Assembly (NCBI RefSeq): GCF_023016085.1
Contig: NZ_JALKBF010000001.1
Span: 1,984,001 to 2,048,000, forward strand
From: Aliiroseovarius sp. F47248L
GTDB lineage: Bacteria; Pseudomonadota; Alphaproteobacteria; Rhodobacterales; Rhodobacteraceae
Direction: 5' to 3'
DNA length: 64,000 nucleotides
This document shows positions 25,308 through 32,899 of the stretch, piece after piece (position 1 is the first letter of the stretch; the number at the start of each line of letters is the position of its first letter). Under the pieces are notes generated by a model. It was not told the DNA's origin. It was given only the letters and a program-made list of their open reading frames with translations, and did not search any database. The position numbers were made by a program, and so were the translations under genes.

Positions 25308-26786
25308 ATGGCCGCCAACGCAACCGAGCTGAAAAGCTTGCTGAAAGACCCGTCCTTGGTCGAAACCCGCGCCTATGTGAACGGCGAATGGATCGACGCC
25401 GAAGACGGCGCAACCTTCGATGTCAAGAACCCCGCACGCGGCGATGTGATTGCCAAAGTGGCCGATCTGTCCCGCGACGAAGTTGCGCGCGCCATTGATT
25501 GCGCCGACAAGGCGGGCCGCGAATGGGCCAAGCGCACGGCGAAAGACCGCGCCAACATCATGCGCAAATGGTTCAACCTGATGATGGAAAATCAGGGCGA
25601 CCTTGCTACCATCCTGACCGCCGAAATGGGCAAACCGCTGGCCGAAGCCACCGGCGAGATCGCCTATGGCGCCAGCTTCATCGAATGGTTCGGCGAAGAG
25701 GCAAAACGCATCTATGGCGAAACCATCCCCGGCCACCAGCCCGACAAACGCCTGATGGTGATCCGTCAGCCGATCGGCGTTGTTGCCTCGATCACGCCGT
25801 GGAACTTCCCCAACGCGATGATCACCCGCAAATGCGGCCCGGCGGTGGCCGCTGGCTGTGGTTTCGTGGGGCGTCCGGCCGCCGAAACGCCTTTGTCGGC
25901 CACCGCGCTGGCAGTTCTGGCGGATCGTGCGGGCATTCCGGCGGGTGTCTTCAACATCGTGCCCAGCTCGCGCAGTTCGGACATCGGCAAGGAGTTTTGC
26001 GAAAACCCCTTGGTGCGCAAATTGACGTTCACCGGCTCGACCAATGTGGGTCGCATCCTGTTGCGTCAGGCCGCCGATCAGGTGCTGAAATGTTCGATGG
26101 AATTGGGCGGAAACGCACCCTTCATCGTTTTCGATGACGCCGACCTGGACGCTGCTGTCGAAGGCGCCATCGCCTGCAAATTCCGCAACAACGGCCAAAC
26201 CTGCGTTTGCGCCAACCGGATCTATGTGCAGGAAGGCGTCTATGACGATTTCGCTAAACGCTTCGCCAAGGCCGTGTCCGCCCTGCCCGTGGGCGACGGT
26301 CTGAATGAAGGCATCGCTCTTGGCCCGTTGATCTCGCAAGACGCGGTGGACAAGGTGCGCGAGCATGTGGCCGACGCGACCTCGAAAGGCGGCGAGATCA
26401 TTTTGGGCGGCAAGGAGCACGAGAAAGGTGGGCTGTTCTTCGAACCGACCATCATCAAACACGCCACGCGTGAGATGGAGGTCGCCACGGACGAGACCTT
26501 CGGCCCGATGGCACCCTTGTTCAAGTTCAAGGATGAAGATGACGTGATCGCGCAAGCCAATGACACGATCTTCGGGCTGGCGTCGTATTTCTATGCCAAC
26601 AACCTGAGCCGCGTTTACAAAGTGGCCGAGGCGCTGGAATACGGCATCGTCGGCGTGAACACCGGCATCATCTCGACCGAGACCGCACCGTTTGGCGGGG
26701 TGAAGCAATCGGGCCTTGGCCGTGAAGGATCACGCCACGGGATCGAGGATTTCCTTGAGATGAAATACATCTGCATGTCGGTGTAA
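25308..26786 (+). CDS. gabD: Succinate-semialdehyde dehydrogenase (NADP-type), GabD
   Basis: 492 aa from the ATG at 25308 (GGGAGA upstream). Strong GabD resemblance: PWNFPNAMITRKCGPA near 164, catalytic Glu in MELGGNAPF near 265, catalytic Cys in NNGQTCVCANR near 298, and the C-terminal EYGIVGVNTGIIS. Converts succinate semialdehyde to succinate, finishing GABA degradation. Oddity: the lysine of the usual KPA cofactor motif is Arg (residue 189, CGT codon at 25872). A terminator follows. The frame extending upstream to 24843 is antisense to the hydrolase and is rejected. Confidence 0.92.
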   Translation: MAANATELKSLLKDPSLVETRAYVNGEWIDAEDGATFDVKNPARGDVIAKVADLSRDEVARAIDCADKAGREWAKRTAKDRANIMRKWFNLMMENQGDLATILTAEMGKPLAEATGEIAYGASFIEWFGEEAKRIYGETIPGHQPDKRLMVIRQPIGVVASITPWNFPNAMITRKCGPAVAAGCGFVGRPAAETPLSATALAVLADRAGIPAGVFNIVPSSRSSDIGKEFCENPLVRKLTFTGSTNVGRILLRQAADQVLKCSMELGGNAPFIVFDDADLDAAVEGAIACKFRNNGQTCVCANRIYVQEGVYDDFAKRFAKAVSALPVGDGLNEGIALGPLISQDAVDKVREHVADATSKGGEIILGGKEHEKGGLFFEPTIIKHATREMEVATDETFGPMAPLFKFKDEDDVIAQANDTIFGLASYFYANNLSRVYKVAEALEYGIVGVNTGIISTETAPFGGVKQSGLGREGSRHGIEDFLEMKYICMSV

Positions 26787-26809
26787 ACGCGTGAAAATCA
26801 AATGAATTG

Positions 26810-26839
26810 AAGGCGGTGGGGCAACCTGCCGCCTTTTTT
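26810..26839 (+). terminator. Rho-independent terminator after gabD
   Basis: AAGGCGG (26810-26816) pairs with CCGCCTT (26829-26835) and is followed by a run of T. Begins 24 nt after the gabD stop. Confidence 0.85.
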
Positions 26840-26885
26840 CGGTTTTTGCGCCAAGGATTGACGTTTCGCCCGCGTCTTACTCTAT

Positions 26886-27434
26886 GTGAAGATGATGACC
26901 GATCAGGACGAGGAACTGGCCGCAGCGGCGGCGACAGGGGACAGGGCCGCCTTCGCGGCCTTGCTGTCTCGCCATTATGACCGGCTGTTTGCGTTTACGT
27001 TTCGGATGACGGGAAACCGGGCGGATGCCGAGGATCTGACGCAAGATATCTGTGCCGCCCTGCCTGCCAAGCTGCATGGTTTCCGGGCAGAGGCGCGGTT
27101 TACAACGTGGCTCTACCGTGTCGCCGTGAACGCCGCCCATGACCGCCGACGCCGTGCTGCAACCCATGCGCGGGCTGCTGATGGCTGGGGCGATTGGGAA
27201 GTGAACCGGCGCGCGGCGATCCGTGAAGAGGCCGAGACGCAAGATTGGTTGACCCAAGCCATGACCGCCCTGCCCGACGAGTTGCGCGACACCGTGGCGC
27301 TGGTTCTGGGTGAGGAATTGACACAGGCACAAGCCGGCGACGTTCTGGGCCTGTCCGAAGGCACAATCGCCTGGCGGATGTCCGAAGTGAAGAAACGCCT
27401 GCGTGCGATGCGGGCTGAGGAGGACGCGATATGA
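26886..27434 (+). CDS. ECF-type RNA polymerase sigma factor
   Basis: 182 aa from a GTG at 26886; ATGs at 26892 and 26895 are equally possible. Region 2 is YDRLFAFTFRMTGNRADAED (residues ~31-50), with LTQDI and FTTWLYRVAVNAAHDRRRR continuing it; region 4 is ELTQAQAGDVLGLSEGTIAW with its HTH near 145. Directs polymerase to a small stress or envelope regulon. Its stop overlaps the start of the VWA protein gene (ATGA at 27431), the arrangement usual for a sigma/anti-sigma pair. Confidence 0.93.
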   Translation: MKMMTDQDEELAAAAATGDRAAFAALLSRHYDRLFAFTFRMTGNRADAEDLTQDICAALPAKLHGFRAEARFTTWLYRVAVNAAHDRRRRAATHARAADGWGDWEVNRRAAIREEAETQDWLTQAMTALPDELRDTVALVLGEELTQAQAGDVLGLSEGTIAWRMSEVKKRLRAMRAEEDAI

Positions 27435-29392
27435 CCGACGATCTTGACGATCTGAAGGCCGCCCTGCACGCGGCCCCACCTGCCCCGGACGCCTCAAAGA
27501 AAGAGGCCGATCTGGCGCTAGCGATGAAAAATTTCGATGACCTCCAAGGATCGCGTGACGGCGCGCGTCCTACTTCTGACGCTCCGAAATTTGGGGCGCT
27601 TGGAAAAGGAGTTCTTACAATGTTGAATGCTTTGAACACACGCGGTGGGTTGGCTGCGACGACCGCGCTGGTGGCGGTGGGCTTTGCCGTGCTTGTGGTG
27701 ATGCCGAATGTCGATCAGGTGGAATTGCCGGGGGTGTCCATGTCCCCGTCACCCACAGTCGATGACGCGCTGGTTGAACGCGAAGAAATAATCGCACAGC
27801 CTGCACCCGAACCTCTGGGAAAAGTCGCACAGCAGCCCGCACGGACGCGGTCTGACACCACGGCTGAATTGCGCGCGCAGACCGGGCAAGCCGCCCCTTC
27901 TGTTGTCGCCGAACCGTTGATGGAAGCCGACGGATCGTCTTTTGCGGACAGCGACGGTTACATCACCTATGACGAAATGCCGGGCATCCTGCCCATGCCA
28001 CGGGAAGTAGGCGGCGAAGATTACGCGAACGAGGCCCCTTCTCCCCTTAAGATCGCCTCCGAAGACCCTGTCTCGACCTTCTCGATCGACGTGGACACGG
28101 CAAGCTATGCGGTGGTGCGGCGTGACCTGAAATCCGGCTATCTGCCCAACCCGGACGCGGTGCGGATTGAGGAGATGGTGAACTATTTCCCCTACGCATA
28201 CCCCGCGCCCGAAGGGCCGCATCCGTTCGCCCCGACCGTTACGACGATGCAAACGCCTTGGAACGCGGGCACTCAGCTAGTGCAAATCGGTATTCAGGGC
28301 GAGATGATCACCGACCGCCCGCCGCTGAACCTTGTGTTCCTCATTGACACGTCCGGGTCGATGTCGGACCCCGACAAGCTGCCGCTTCTGAAGCAAAGCC
28401 TGCGGCTGATGCTGTCCGAGCTGCGACCCGAAGATGAGGTCGCCATCGTCGCCTATGCAGGCAGCGCGGGCGAAGTTCTGGAACCCACCAAAGCCGCGGA
28501 TCGCGCCACCATTCTGGGCGCGTTGGACCGGCTGGACGCCGGTGGATCGACGGCAGGTGCGCAAGGAATCGAACTGGCCTATCAGGTCGCCGATCGCATG
28601 GCCGCCGACGGCGAAGTTGGCCGGGTTTTGCTCACCACAGATGGTGATTTCAATGTGGGCATTCATGACCCCGACGCGCTGAAGGATTTCATCGCAGACA
28701 AGCGCGACACCGGCACCTATCTGTCCATTCTCGGCTTCGGGCGCGGCAATCTGGATGACGTGACCATGCAGGCACTCGCGCAGAACGGAAATGGGCAGGC
28801 CGCATATATCGATACGCTCGGAGAAGCGCGAAAAGTGCTGGTCGATCAGCTATCCGGCGCGCTTTACCCCCTTGCCGATGACGTAAAAATTCAAGTTGAG
28901 TTCAACCCTACCCAAGTCGCGGAATACCGTCTGATCGGCTATGAAACCCGCGCTTTGGCGCGCGAGGACTTCAACAATGACAAGGTGGACGCAGGCGAGA
29001 TTGGCGCGGGTCATCAGGTCACGGCGATTTATGAGGTGACGCCGGTTGGCTCGGATGCCGTCCTGACAGACGCACTGCGCTACGCGCCCAGCCCTGACGT
29101 GGACGGATCGAACGAGTTTGGGTTCCTCAAACTGCGCTACAAACGCCCCGGCGAAGATGTGAGCGCGTTGATTGAGACGCCAATCACCGCCGCGAATGAA
29201 GCAGGCACCGAACAGCAGTTTGCCGCCGCCATTGCAGGTTTCGGGCAGCTGCTACGCGAGGACAAGTATCTTGGCGACTGGAGCTATGGTGACGCCATCG
29301 CGCTGGCCAATGGGGCCAAGGGCGACGACCCTTACGGCTACCGCGCCGAGGCTGTCACGCTGATGCGTTTAGCGGAAAGCCTATCGAAGTAA
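27431..29392 (+). CDS. Membrane-anchored VWA-domain protein, YfbK-like, possible anti-sigma
   Basis: 653 aa. The cytoplasmic N-terminus (~60 aa) resembles a short anti-sigma region, followed by one membrane segment (AATTALVAVGFAVLVVM, ~residues 76-92) and a low-complexity linker. DPVSTFSIDVDTASYAVVRR near 217 is the vWF_A N-terminal domain; a VWA domain with MIDAS DTSGSMS near 305 and TTDGDFN follows, then a DUF3520-type C-terminus. The periplasmic VWA part would bind a metal and a partner. Coupled to the ECF gene. The anti-sigma role is inferred from context. Confidence 0.88.
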   Translation: MTDDLDDLKAALHAAPPAPDASKKEADLALAMKNFDDLQGSRDGARPTSDAPKFGALGKGVLTMLNALNTRGGLAATTALVAVGFAVLVVMPNVDQVELPGVSMSPSPTVDDALVEREEIIAQPAPEPLGKVAQQPARTRSDTTAELRAQTGQAAPSVVAEPLMEADGSSFADSDGYITYDEMPGILPMPREVGGEDYANEAPSPLKIASEDPVSTFSIDVDTASYAVVRRDLKSGYLPNPDAVRIEEMVNYFPYAYPAPEGPHPFAPTVTTMQTPWNAGTQLVQIGIQGEMITDRPPLNLVFLIDTSGSMSDPDKLPLLKQSLRLMLSELRPEDEVAIVAYAGSAGEVLEPTKAADRATILGALDRLDAGGSTAGAQGIELAYQVADRMAADGEVGRVLLTTDGDFNVGIHDPDALKDFIADKRDTGTYLSILGFGRGNLDDVTMQALAQNGNGQAAYIDTLGEARKVLVDQLSGALYPLADDVKIQVEFNPTQVAEYRLIGYETRALAREDFNNDKVDAGEIGAGHQVTAIYEVTPVGSDAVLTDALRYAPSPDVDGSNEFGFLKLRYKRPGEDVSALIETPITAANEAGTEQQFAAAIAGFGQLLREDKYLGDWSYGDAIALANGAKGDDPYGYRAEAVTLMRLAESLSK

Positions 29393-29456
29393 CGACGCTT
29401 GACCGCGCCACGCCCTGCCCCTATTTTCCGTGTCGCTGCCCCTGCCGGGGTGGCGA

Positions 29457-29584
29457 CATTCTCAGGGCGGGGCGAAATTCCCCACCGGTGGTCACAGCCC
29501 ACGAGCGGCCCCTTTCAAAAGGGGTGTCAGCAGACCCGGCGAAATTCCGGGGCCGACGGTTAAAGTCCGGATGGAAGAGGATGG
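29457..29584 (+). ncRNA. FMN riboswitch (RFN element)
   Basis: The conserved core is present in order: AGGGCGGGGCGAAATTCCCC at 29464, ACCGGTGGT, GAGCGGCCCC, GTCAGCAGACCCGGCGAAAT at 29525 and CGACGGTTAAAGTCCGGATG at 29554, with closing helix P1. It lies 80 nt before the ribN start, as expected for a flavin-transporter riboswitch. A stable hairpin follows at 29588. Confidence 0.97.
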
Positions 29585-29587
29585 TCA

Positions 29588-29616
29588 AAGGCGCGACGGG
29601 TTTGCCCGCGCGCCTT
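29588..29616 (+). promoter_or_regulatory. Riboswitch expression-platform hairpin
   Basis: AAGGCGCG-A-CGGG / TTTG / CCCG-CGCGCCTT forms a 12-bp stem with one bulged A directly after the FMN aptamer. There is no T-tract, so it is either a rho-dependent or anti-termination element or a scaffold for translational control of ribN. Confidence 0.6.
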
Positions 29617-29663
29617 GTCCTTCTGCCTTGGGTCAACGCGTAAGGAAGAAAGGACACTGCGCA

Positions 29664-30539
29664 ATGACTCATCAACTACAACTGACCATGCCTGCAAAGG
29701 CCGCTGGTCTTATGGTTCTGGCGGGCGCAAGTTTCGCCGTCGTGAACACGGCCCTGCAAGGGGCAACGATGAAAATGGGGGCGTCCGCACCGTCGGTCAC
29801 CTTCTGGCAATATCTGATCGCTTTGGCGTTTTATCTGCCCTGGGTGTTTCGCCACCGCGCGGCGGCGATGAAAACCGGGCAGGTCTGGCTGCATATCCTG
29901 CGCGTGGCATTGGCGGCGGGGGGCGTGCAGCTTTGGACGCTGGGGCTGGCACATGTGGCGATCTGGCAGGCCATCGCACTGATCCTGCTGTCGCCGTTTT
30001 TCGTGACTCTTGGCGCGGGGCTGGTGCTGCGCGAAATCGTGTCGGTGCACCGCTGGGGGGCCGTAATCCTCGGCATCATCGGCGGCGCCGTGATCTTGGA
30101 GCCTTGGTCAGATCGGTTCGAGCTTGTTGCCCTTCTGCCGGTCGGTGCCGCAGCCCTGTGGGCTGCCAGTTCGGTGGTGACGAAGTTCCTGACCCGCGCA
30201 GATGGGCCGGAAACCGTTACCATCTATCTTCTGGTTCTGCTCAGCCCGATCAACGCGGCCTTGGCGCTGGGGTCGGGGTTCGCGCTGCCTGCAGGTGCGA
30301 TCTGGCTGGTCGTTGGCGCAGGGCTTTTGACCGCGCTTGCACAACACGTTCTGGTGCGCGCCTATTCACTGGCAGACGCAGCCTTCCTGCAACCGTTCGA
30401 TCATCTGAAATTGGTGTTCAACGTGGTGCTGGGCTTTGCAGTGTTCGGCTTTCTGCCGACCGGGTCCATGTGGTTGGGCACGGCGATCATCCTTGCCGCC
30501 AGCTTTTACCTGCTGGAACAGGAACGTCGAACAGCGTAA
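29664..30539 (+). CDS. ribN: RibN-type riboflavin/FMN transporter, DMT (EamA) family
   Basis: 291 aa from the ATG at 29664 (AAAGGA upstream); the frame opening at 29430 lies inside the riboswitch. Ten hydrophobic helices in two EamA halves; ASFAVVNTALQGATM near residue 21 and ALAQHVLVRAYSLADAAFL near 226 fit DMT permeases. The preceding FMN riboswitch identifies the substrate class: RibN proteins import flavins. Riboswitch control means it is expressed when FMN is low. Single-gene unit, convergent with hsp20. Confidence 0.88.
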   Translation: MTHQLQLTMPAKAAGLMVLAGASFAVVNTALQGATMKMGASAPSVTFWQYLIALAFYLPWVFRHRAAAMKTGQVWLHILRVALAAGGVQLWTLGLAHVAIWQAIALILLSPFFVTLGAGLVLREIVSVHRWGAVILGIIGGAVILEPWSDRFELVALLPVGAAALWAASSVVTKFLTRADGPETVTIYLLVLLSPINAALALGSGFALPAGAIWLVVGAGLLTALAQHVLVRAYSLADAAFLQPFDHLKLVFNVVLGFAVFGFLPTGSMWLGTAIILAASFYLLEQERRTA

Positions 30540-30541
30540 AA

Positions 30542-30569
30542 TAAAAAGCGCGGAGGTTGCCCTCCGCGC
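30542..30569 (-). terminator. Bidirectional rho-independent terminator between ribN and hsp20
   Basis: Perfect 9-bp stem GCGCGGAGG (30548-30556) / CCTCCGCGC (30561-30569) with a 4-nt loop. On the minus strand it is followed by TTTTTAT, so it is best as the hsp20 terminator, but it also lies just after the ribN stop. Confidence 0.85.
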
Positions 30570-30597
30570 CCATCTTCTCGGGTGATCAAGTCAGAGG

Positions 30598-31050
30598 TCA
30601 GACTTCGATCGACTTATGCTCCAATTCCTTGGATTTCGCGATCTCGATCCGGCGCGGTTTCAACGCCTCAGGAACTTCACGCACAAGGTCGATATGCAAC
30701 ATGCCGTGTTCGTGAGCAGCACCTGTCACGCGCACATGGTCGGCCAGATGGAAGCGACGCTCGAATGCACGGGTGGCGATGCCACGGTGCAGATAGGTCC
30801 GTTCCTGCTCGTCGGCCTTCTTGGCCGATATCACAAGCGCGTTTTCGCGAACTTCCACTGACAATTCGTCTTCGGTAAAGCCGGCCACGGCGACCGAGAT
30901 ACGCCAACCGTCGTCAGCGATTTTTTCAATGTTATAGGGCGGATAGCTTTCGCGGCTTACGTCGTTTGTCAGCACCCGATCCATCAGGTCGGCGATCTGA
31001 TCAAAACCAACGGTGGCACGGTAAAGGGGCGAAAGGTCAAAGTTACGCAT
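30598..31050 (-). CDS. Small heat-shock protein, Hsp20/IbpA type
   Basis: 150 aa. Alpha-crystallin domain from about residue 37 (PPYNIEKIADDGWRISVAVA) through ENALVISAKK and the HRGIATRAFERRFHLADHV segment, as in alphaproteobacterial IbpA-class proteins. An ATP-independent chaperone that holds aggregating proteins in the cytoplasm. Start ATG at 31050 with TAGGAGGA upstream, the latter within a ROSE-like RNA hairpin. A sigma-32-like promoter lies at 31141-31170. Confidence 0.95.
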   Translation of the reverse strand: MRNFDLSPLYRATVGFDQIADLMDRVLTNDVSRESYPPYNIEKIADDGWRISVAVAGFTEDELSVEVRENALVISAKKADEQERTYLHRGIATRAFERRFHLADHVRVTGAAHEHGMLHIDLVREVPEALKPRRIEIAKSKELEHKSIEV

Positions 31051-31135
31051 GGTGTCCTCCTAAAAGCGACAGTGATTGAGCCTTCCCTGTGTGGGACAGG
31101 CAGAGTTCCGGGCCCGAATTTTCAGCGCCCGTGAC
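31051..31135 (-). promoter_or_regulatory. ROSE-like RNA thermometer in the hsp20 5' leader
   Basis: On the minus strand the ribosome site AGGAGGA (31061-31055) directly follows TCGCT (31069-31065) and a TTT loop. TCGCT matches the ROSE anti-SD consensus UYGCU, pairing with AGGA through four pairs and a bulged G. Upstream are a second hairpin (CCTGT/ACAGG, 31101-31087) and a third with GGGC/GCCC arms, giving an ~85-nt leader of ROSE size. Confidence 0.7.
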
Positions 31136-31140
31136 ACAAA

Positions 31141-31170
31141 TTTATGGAGGAATTCTGGCCCTTCAAGGGG
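31141..31170 (-). promoter_or_regulatory. Sigma-32 (RpoH)-like promoter of hsp20
   Basis: Minus strand: CCCCTTGAA (31170-31162), then 12 nt, then CTCCATAAA (31149-31141), close to the heat-shock consensus CCCTTGAA / CCCCATNTA. It begins directly after the end of the upstream protease gene, giving a leader of about 85 nt. Confidence 0.65.
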
Positions 31171-31992
31171 TCAGGGTCGCAGAAATTTTGCGCCAGCGTC
31201 GTTCGATTGCCCGACCCCCAAGCGGCGCGGCTGAAAACCGGTCTTGCCAATCACACCTTTACCAGCCCGCAGGGCACGCTTGACCTCTGCCACACGCTCA
31301 AACAATTCCGAGCCATAGGCAATATTGTTTCGCTGCCCCGTCGTGCCTGCGGAAACCAGTGACACGATGCGTTGCCGTCGTGCAGTATCATCAAACACGG
31401 GCGCTCCGCTGGACCCAAACGTGACATCACAATCAAATGCCAGCAAACCCGCCCCCCGACCCAATACATCACAGACCGCTTGGCGGGACAGCGCTGCATC
31501 CCGCCCATTCCCATAGCTGACAACAGACACCTTACGCTTGGATCGCGGCAATAGCGCAACCACGAACGGGGCTGCAACCGCCGCTGCAATCGGTTCATCC
31601 AGTTGCACCAATCCTACATCGTTGCGGATATTCTTAGCCGTCATGACCTGATCAGAATCATAGCCCGGATGCATGATCGCCAGTTTGGCATTTCGGCTTG
31701 CGACCGCGAGCCCGTCCCGCAAACCAGCCCTGAACTGCAGCCCCTTCACATGCCCCGTACGGGCAACACCACGCAGACAATGGGCTGCGGTCAGAACAAG
31801 GTCAGTGGCAATCAGCACTCCGGTGCAATAGCCGTCTTGTCCAAAATCCAGACGCCCGACAGCCTCATAGCCAAACAAATCTTCACGCTGGGTTAAACGG
31901 TCTAGTCCCTTGCTTTCTTCAGCTATTACCGTAGAAAGTGAAGCCATAGTTATCGACGCTGAAAGAATAAATCCGCGCAGATCGGCCATCAT
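31171..31992 (-). CDS. Exported trypsin-like serine protease (S1), copy 2
   Basis: 273 aa. A weak signal sequence ends near VIAEES; catalytic His in VLTAAHC near 73, Asp in RNDVGLVQLD near 127 and Ser in FGSSGAPV near 194 give a complete S1 triad. Possibly secreted to the periplasm. The C-terminal motif AKFLRP is shared with the adjacent protease. Start ATG at 31992 overlaps the stop of that gene (ATGATGG), so translation is coupled. Substrate unknown. Confidence 0.85.
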   Translation of the reverse strand: MMADLRGFILSASITMASLSTVIAEESKGLDRLTQREDLFGYEAVGRLDFGQDGYCTGVLIATDLVLTAAHCLRGVARTGHVKGLQFRAGLRDGLAVASRNAKLAIMHPGYDSDQVMTAKNIRNDVGLVQLDEPIAAAVAAPFVVALLPRSKRKVSVVSYGNGRDAALSRQAVCDVLGRGAGLLAFDCDVTFGSSGAPVFDDTARRQRIVSLVSAGTTGQRNNIAYGSELFERVAEVKRALRAGKGVIGKTGFQPRRLGVGQSNDAGAKFLRP

Positions 31993-32816
31993 GGGCGCAG
32001 GAATTTTGCACCACCCGGACCAGCAGCGCCCGTTCCAAAGGTGCTGACGGGTGGACGCGACACGGGCTGCATACGTGTGAAGACACCATCCCCATCAGCA
32101 AGCATCTGCATCAGCTCCGCCAGCGGCTTTTCAAGGCTGGTCCCCAATGACACAGGAATATCGCGCACCATCGCCTTGGCCGAAATCACGGACACGATCG
32201 CGGGTTTTCCGTCCTGCACGACGAAAACGGGTGCACCTGAGGACCCGAAGTCAACCGAACAACTCATCACCAGCGCCCCGCTTTGTCGCGCCAGTACCTT
32301 ACACATTTCCTGCAAAGCCGGGCTTTCAGAACGATTATGTGCATAGGACACGACACCTACTTCAGCCCCCTTGCGCGGACGGGAATGAATGGCAAATGGT
32401 CTGACCGAGCTTTTGCGAATTGGCTGATCCAGTTCCAGCACCGCAAGGTCATTCACAACACGAGCGGCTCTGTCATCGGTGGTAAACGTGAAATCAGGAT
32501 GGACAACCGCCCGTCGCACCCCGCGATAGGCTGAGGCCCGCCCGTTGCGCCAGCCTGCCAGAAACTGAATTTCTTCAGGTCTGACACGTGCGCCGGTGAT
32601 CTTATCATACATGCAATGCGCGGCGGTCAGCACCAGATTTTCGCCGATCATCGCGCCGGTGCACAATCCACCCGCACCGATGTTCAACCGCCCCACACCT
32701 TCCCAGCCCCGGCTTTCATCCCCCGTCATTAGGGTGCGAAGAGGGGACGGATCTGATGCGATCAACGGGTTGGCGAGCCACAAGCCCACCGCCATCATAG
32801 CAATTAGTTTCTTCAT
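31989..32816 (-). CDS. Exported trypsin-like serine protease (S1), copy 1
   Basis: 275 aa from the ATG at 32816 (MKKLIAMMAVGLWLA signal peptide). Triad: His in VLTAAHC near 67, Asp in VNDLAVLELD near 124, Ser in FGSSGAPV near 197. Disulfide-type cysteines flank the His and Ser. A Pro/Gly-rich C-terminal stretch ends in GAKFLRP, also seen in the downstream copy. The two genes look like a tandem duplication. The frame to 32945 lacks a start site and is shortened. Confidence 0.85.
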   Translation of the reverse strand: MKKLIAMMAVGLWLANPLIASDPSPLRTLMTGDESRGWEGVGRLNIGAGGLCTGAMIGENLVLTAAHCMYDKITGARVRPEEIQFLAGWRNGRASAYRGVRRAVVHPDFTFTTDDRAARVVNDLAVLELDQPIRKSSVRPFAIHSRPRKGAEVGVVSYAHNRSESPALQEMCKVLARQSGALVMSCSVDFGSSGAPVFVVQDGKPAIVSVISAKAMVRDIPVSLGTSLEKPLAELMQMLADGDGVFTRMQPVSRPPVSTFGTGAAGPGGAKFLRP

Positions 32817-32899
32817 TTTTCTGCCTCTGGTGGGGCGGTTCTTCCACCCTCTGATCATATGTTTAGGGCGAAAATAGGGGCAGGAAAAAGAAAAAACTG

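Noticed and set aside
25293..26708. 471-codon minus-strand open frame
   Set aside because: Antisense to gabD; no ribosome site and no family.
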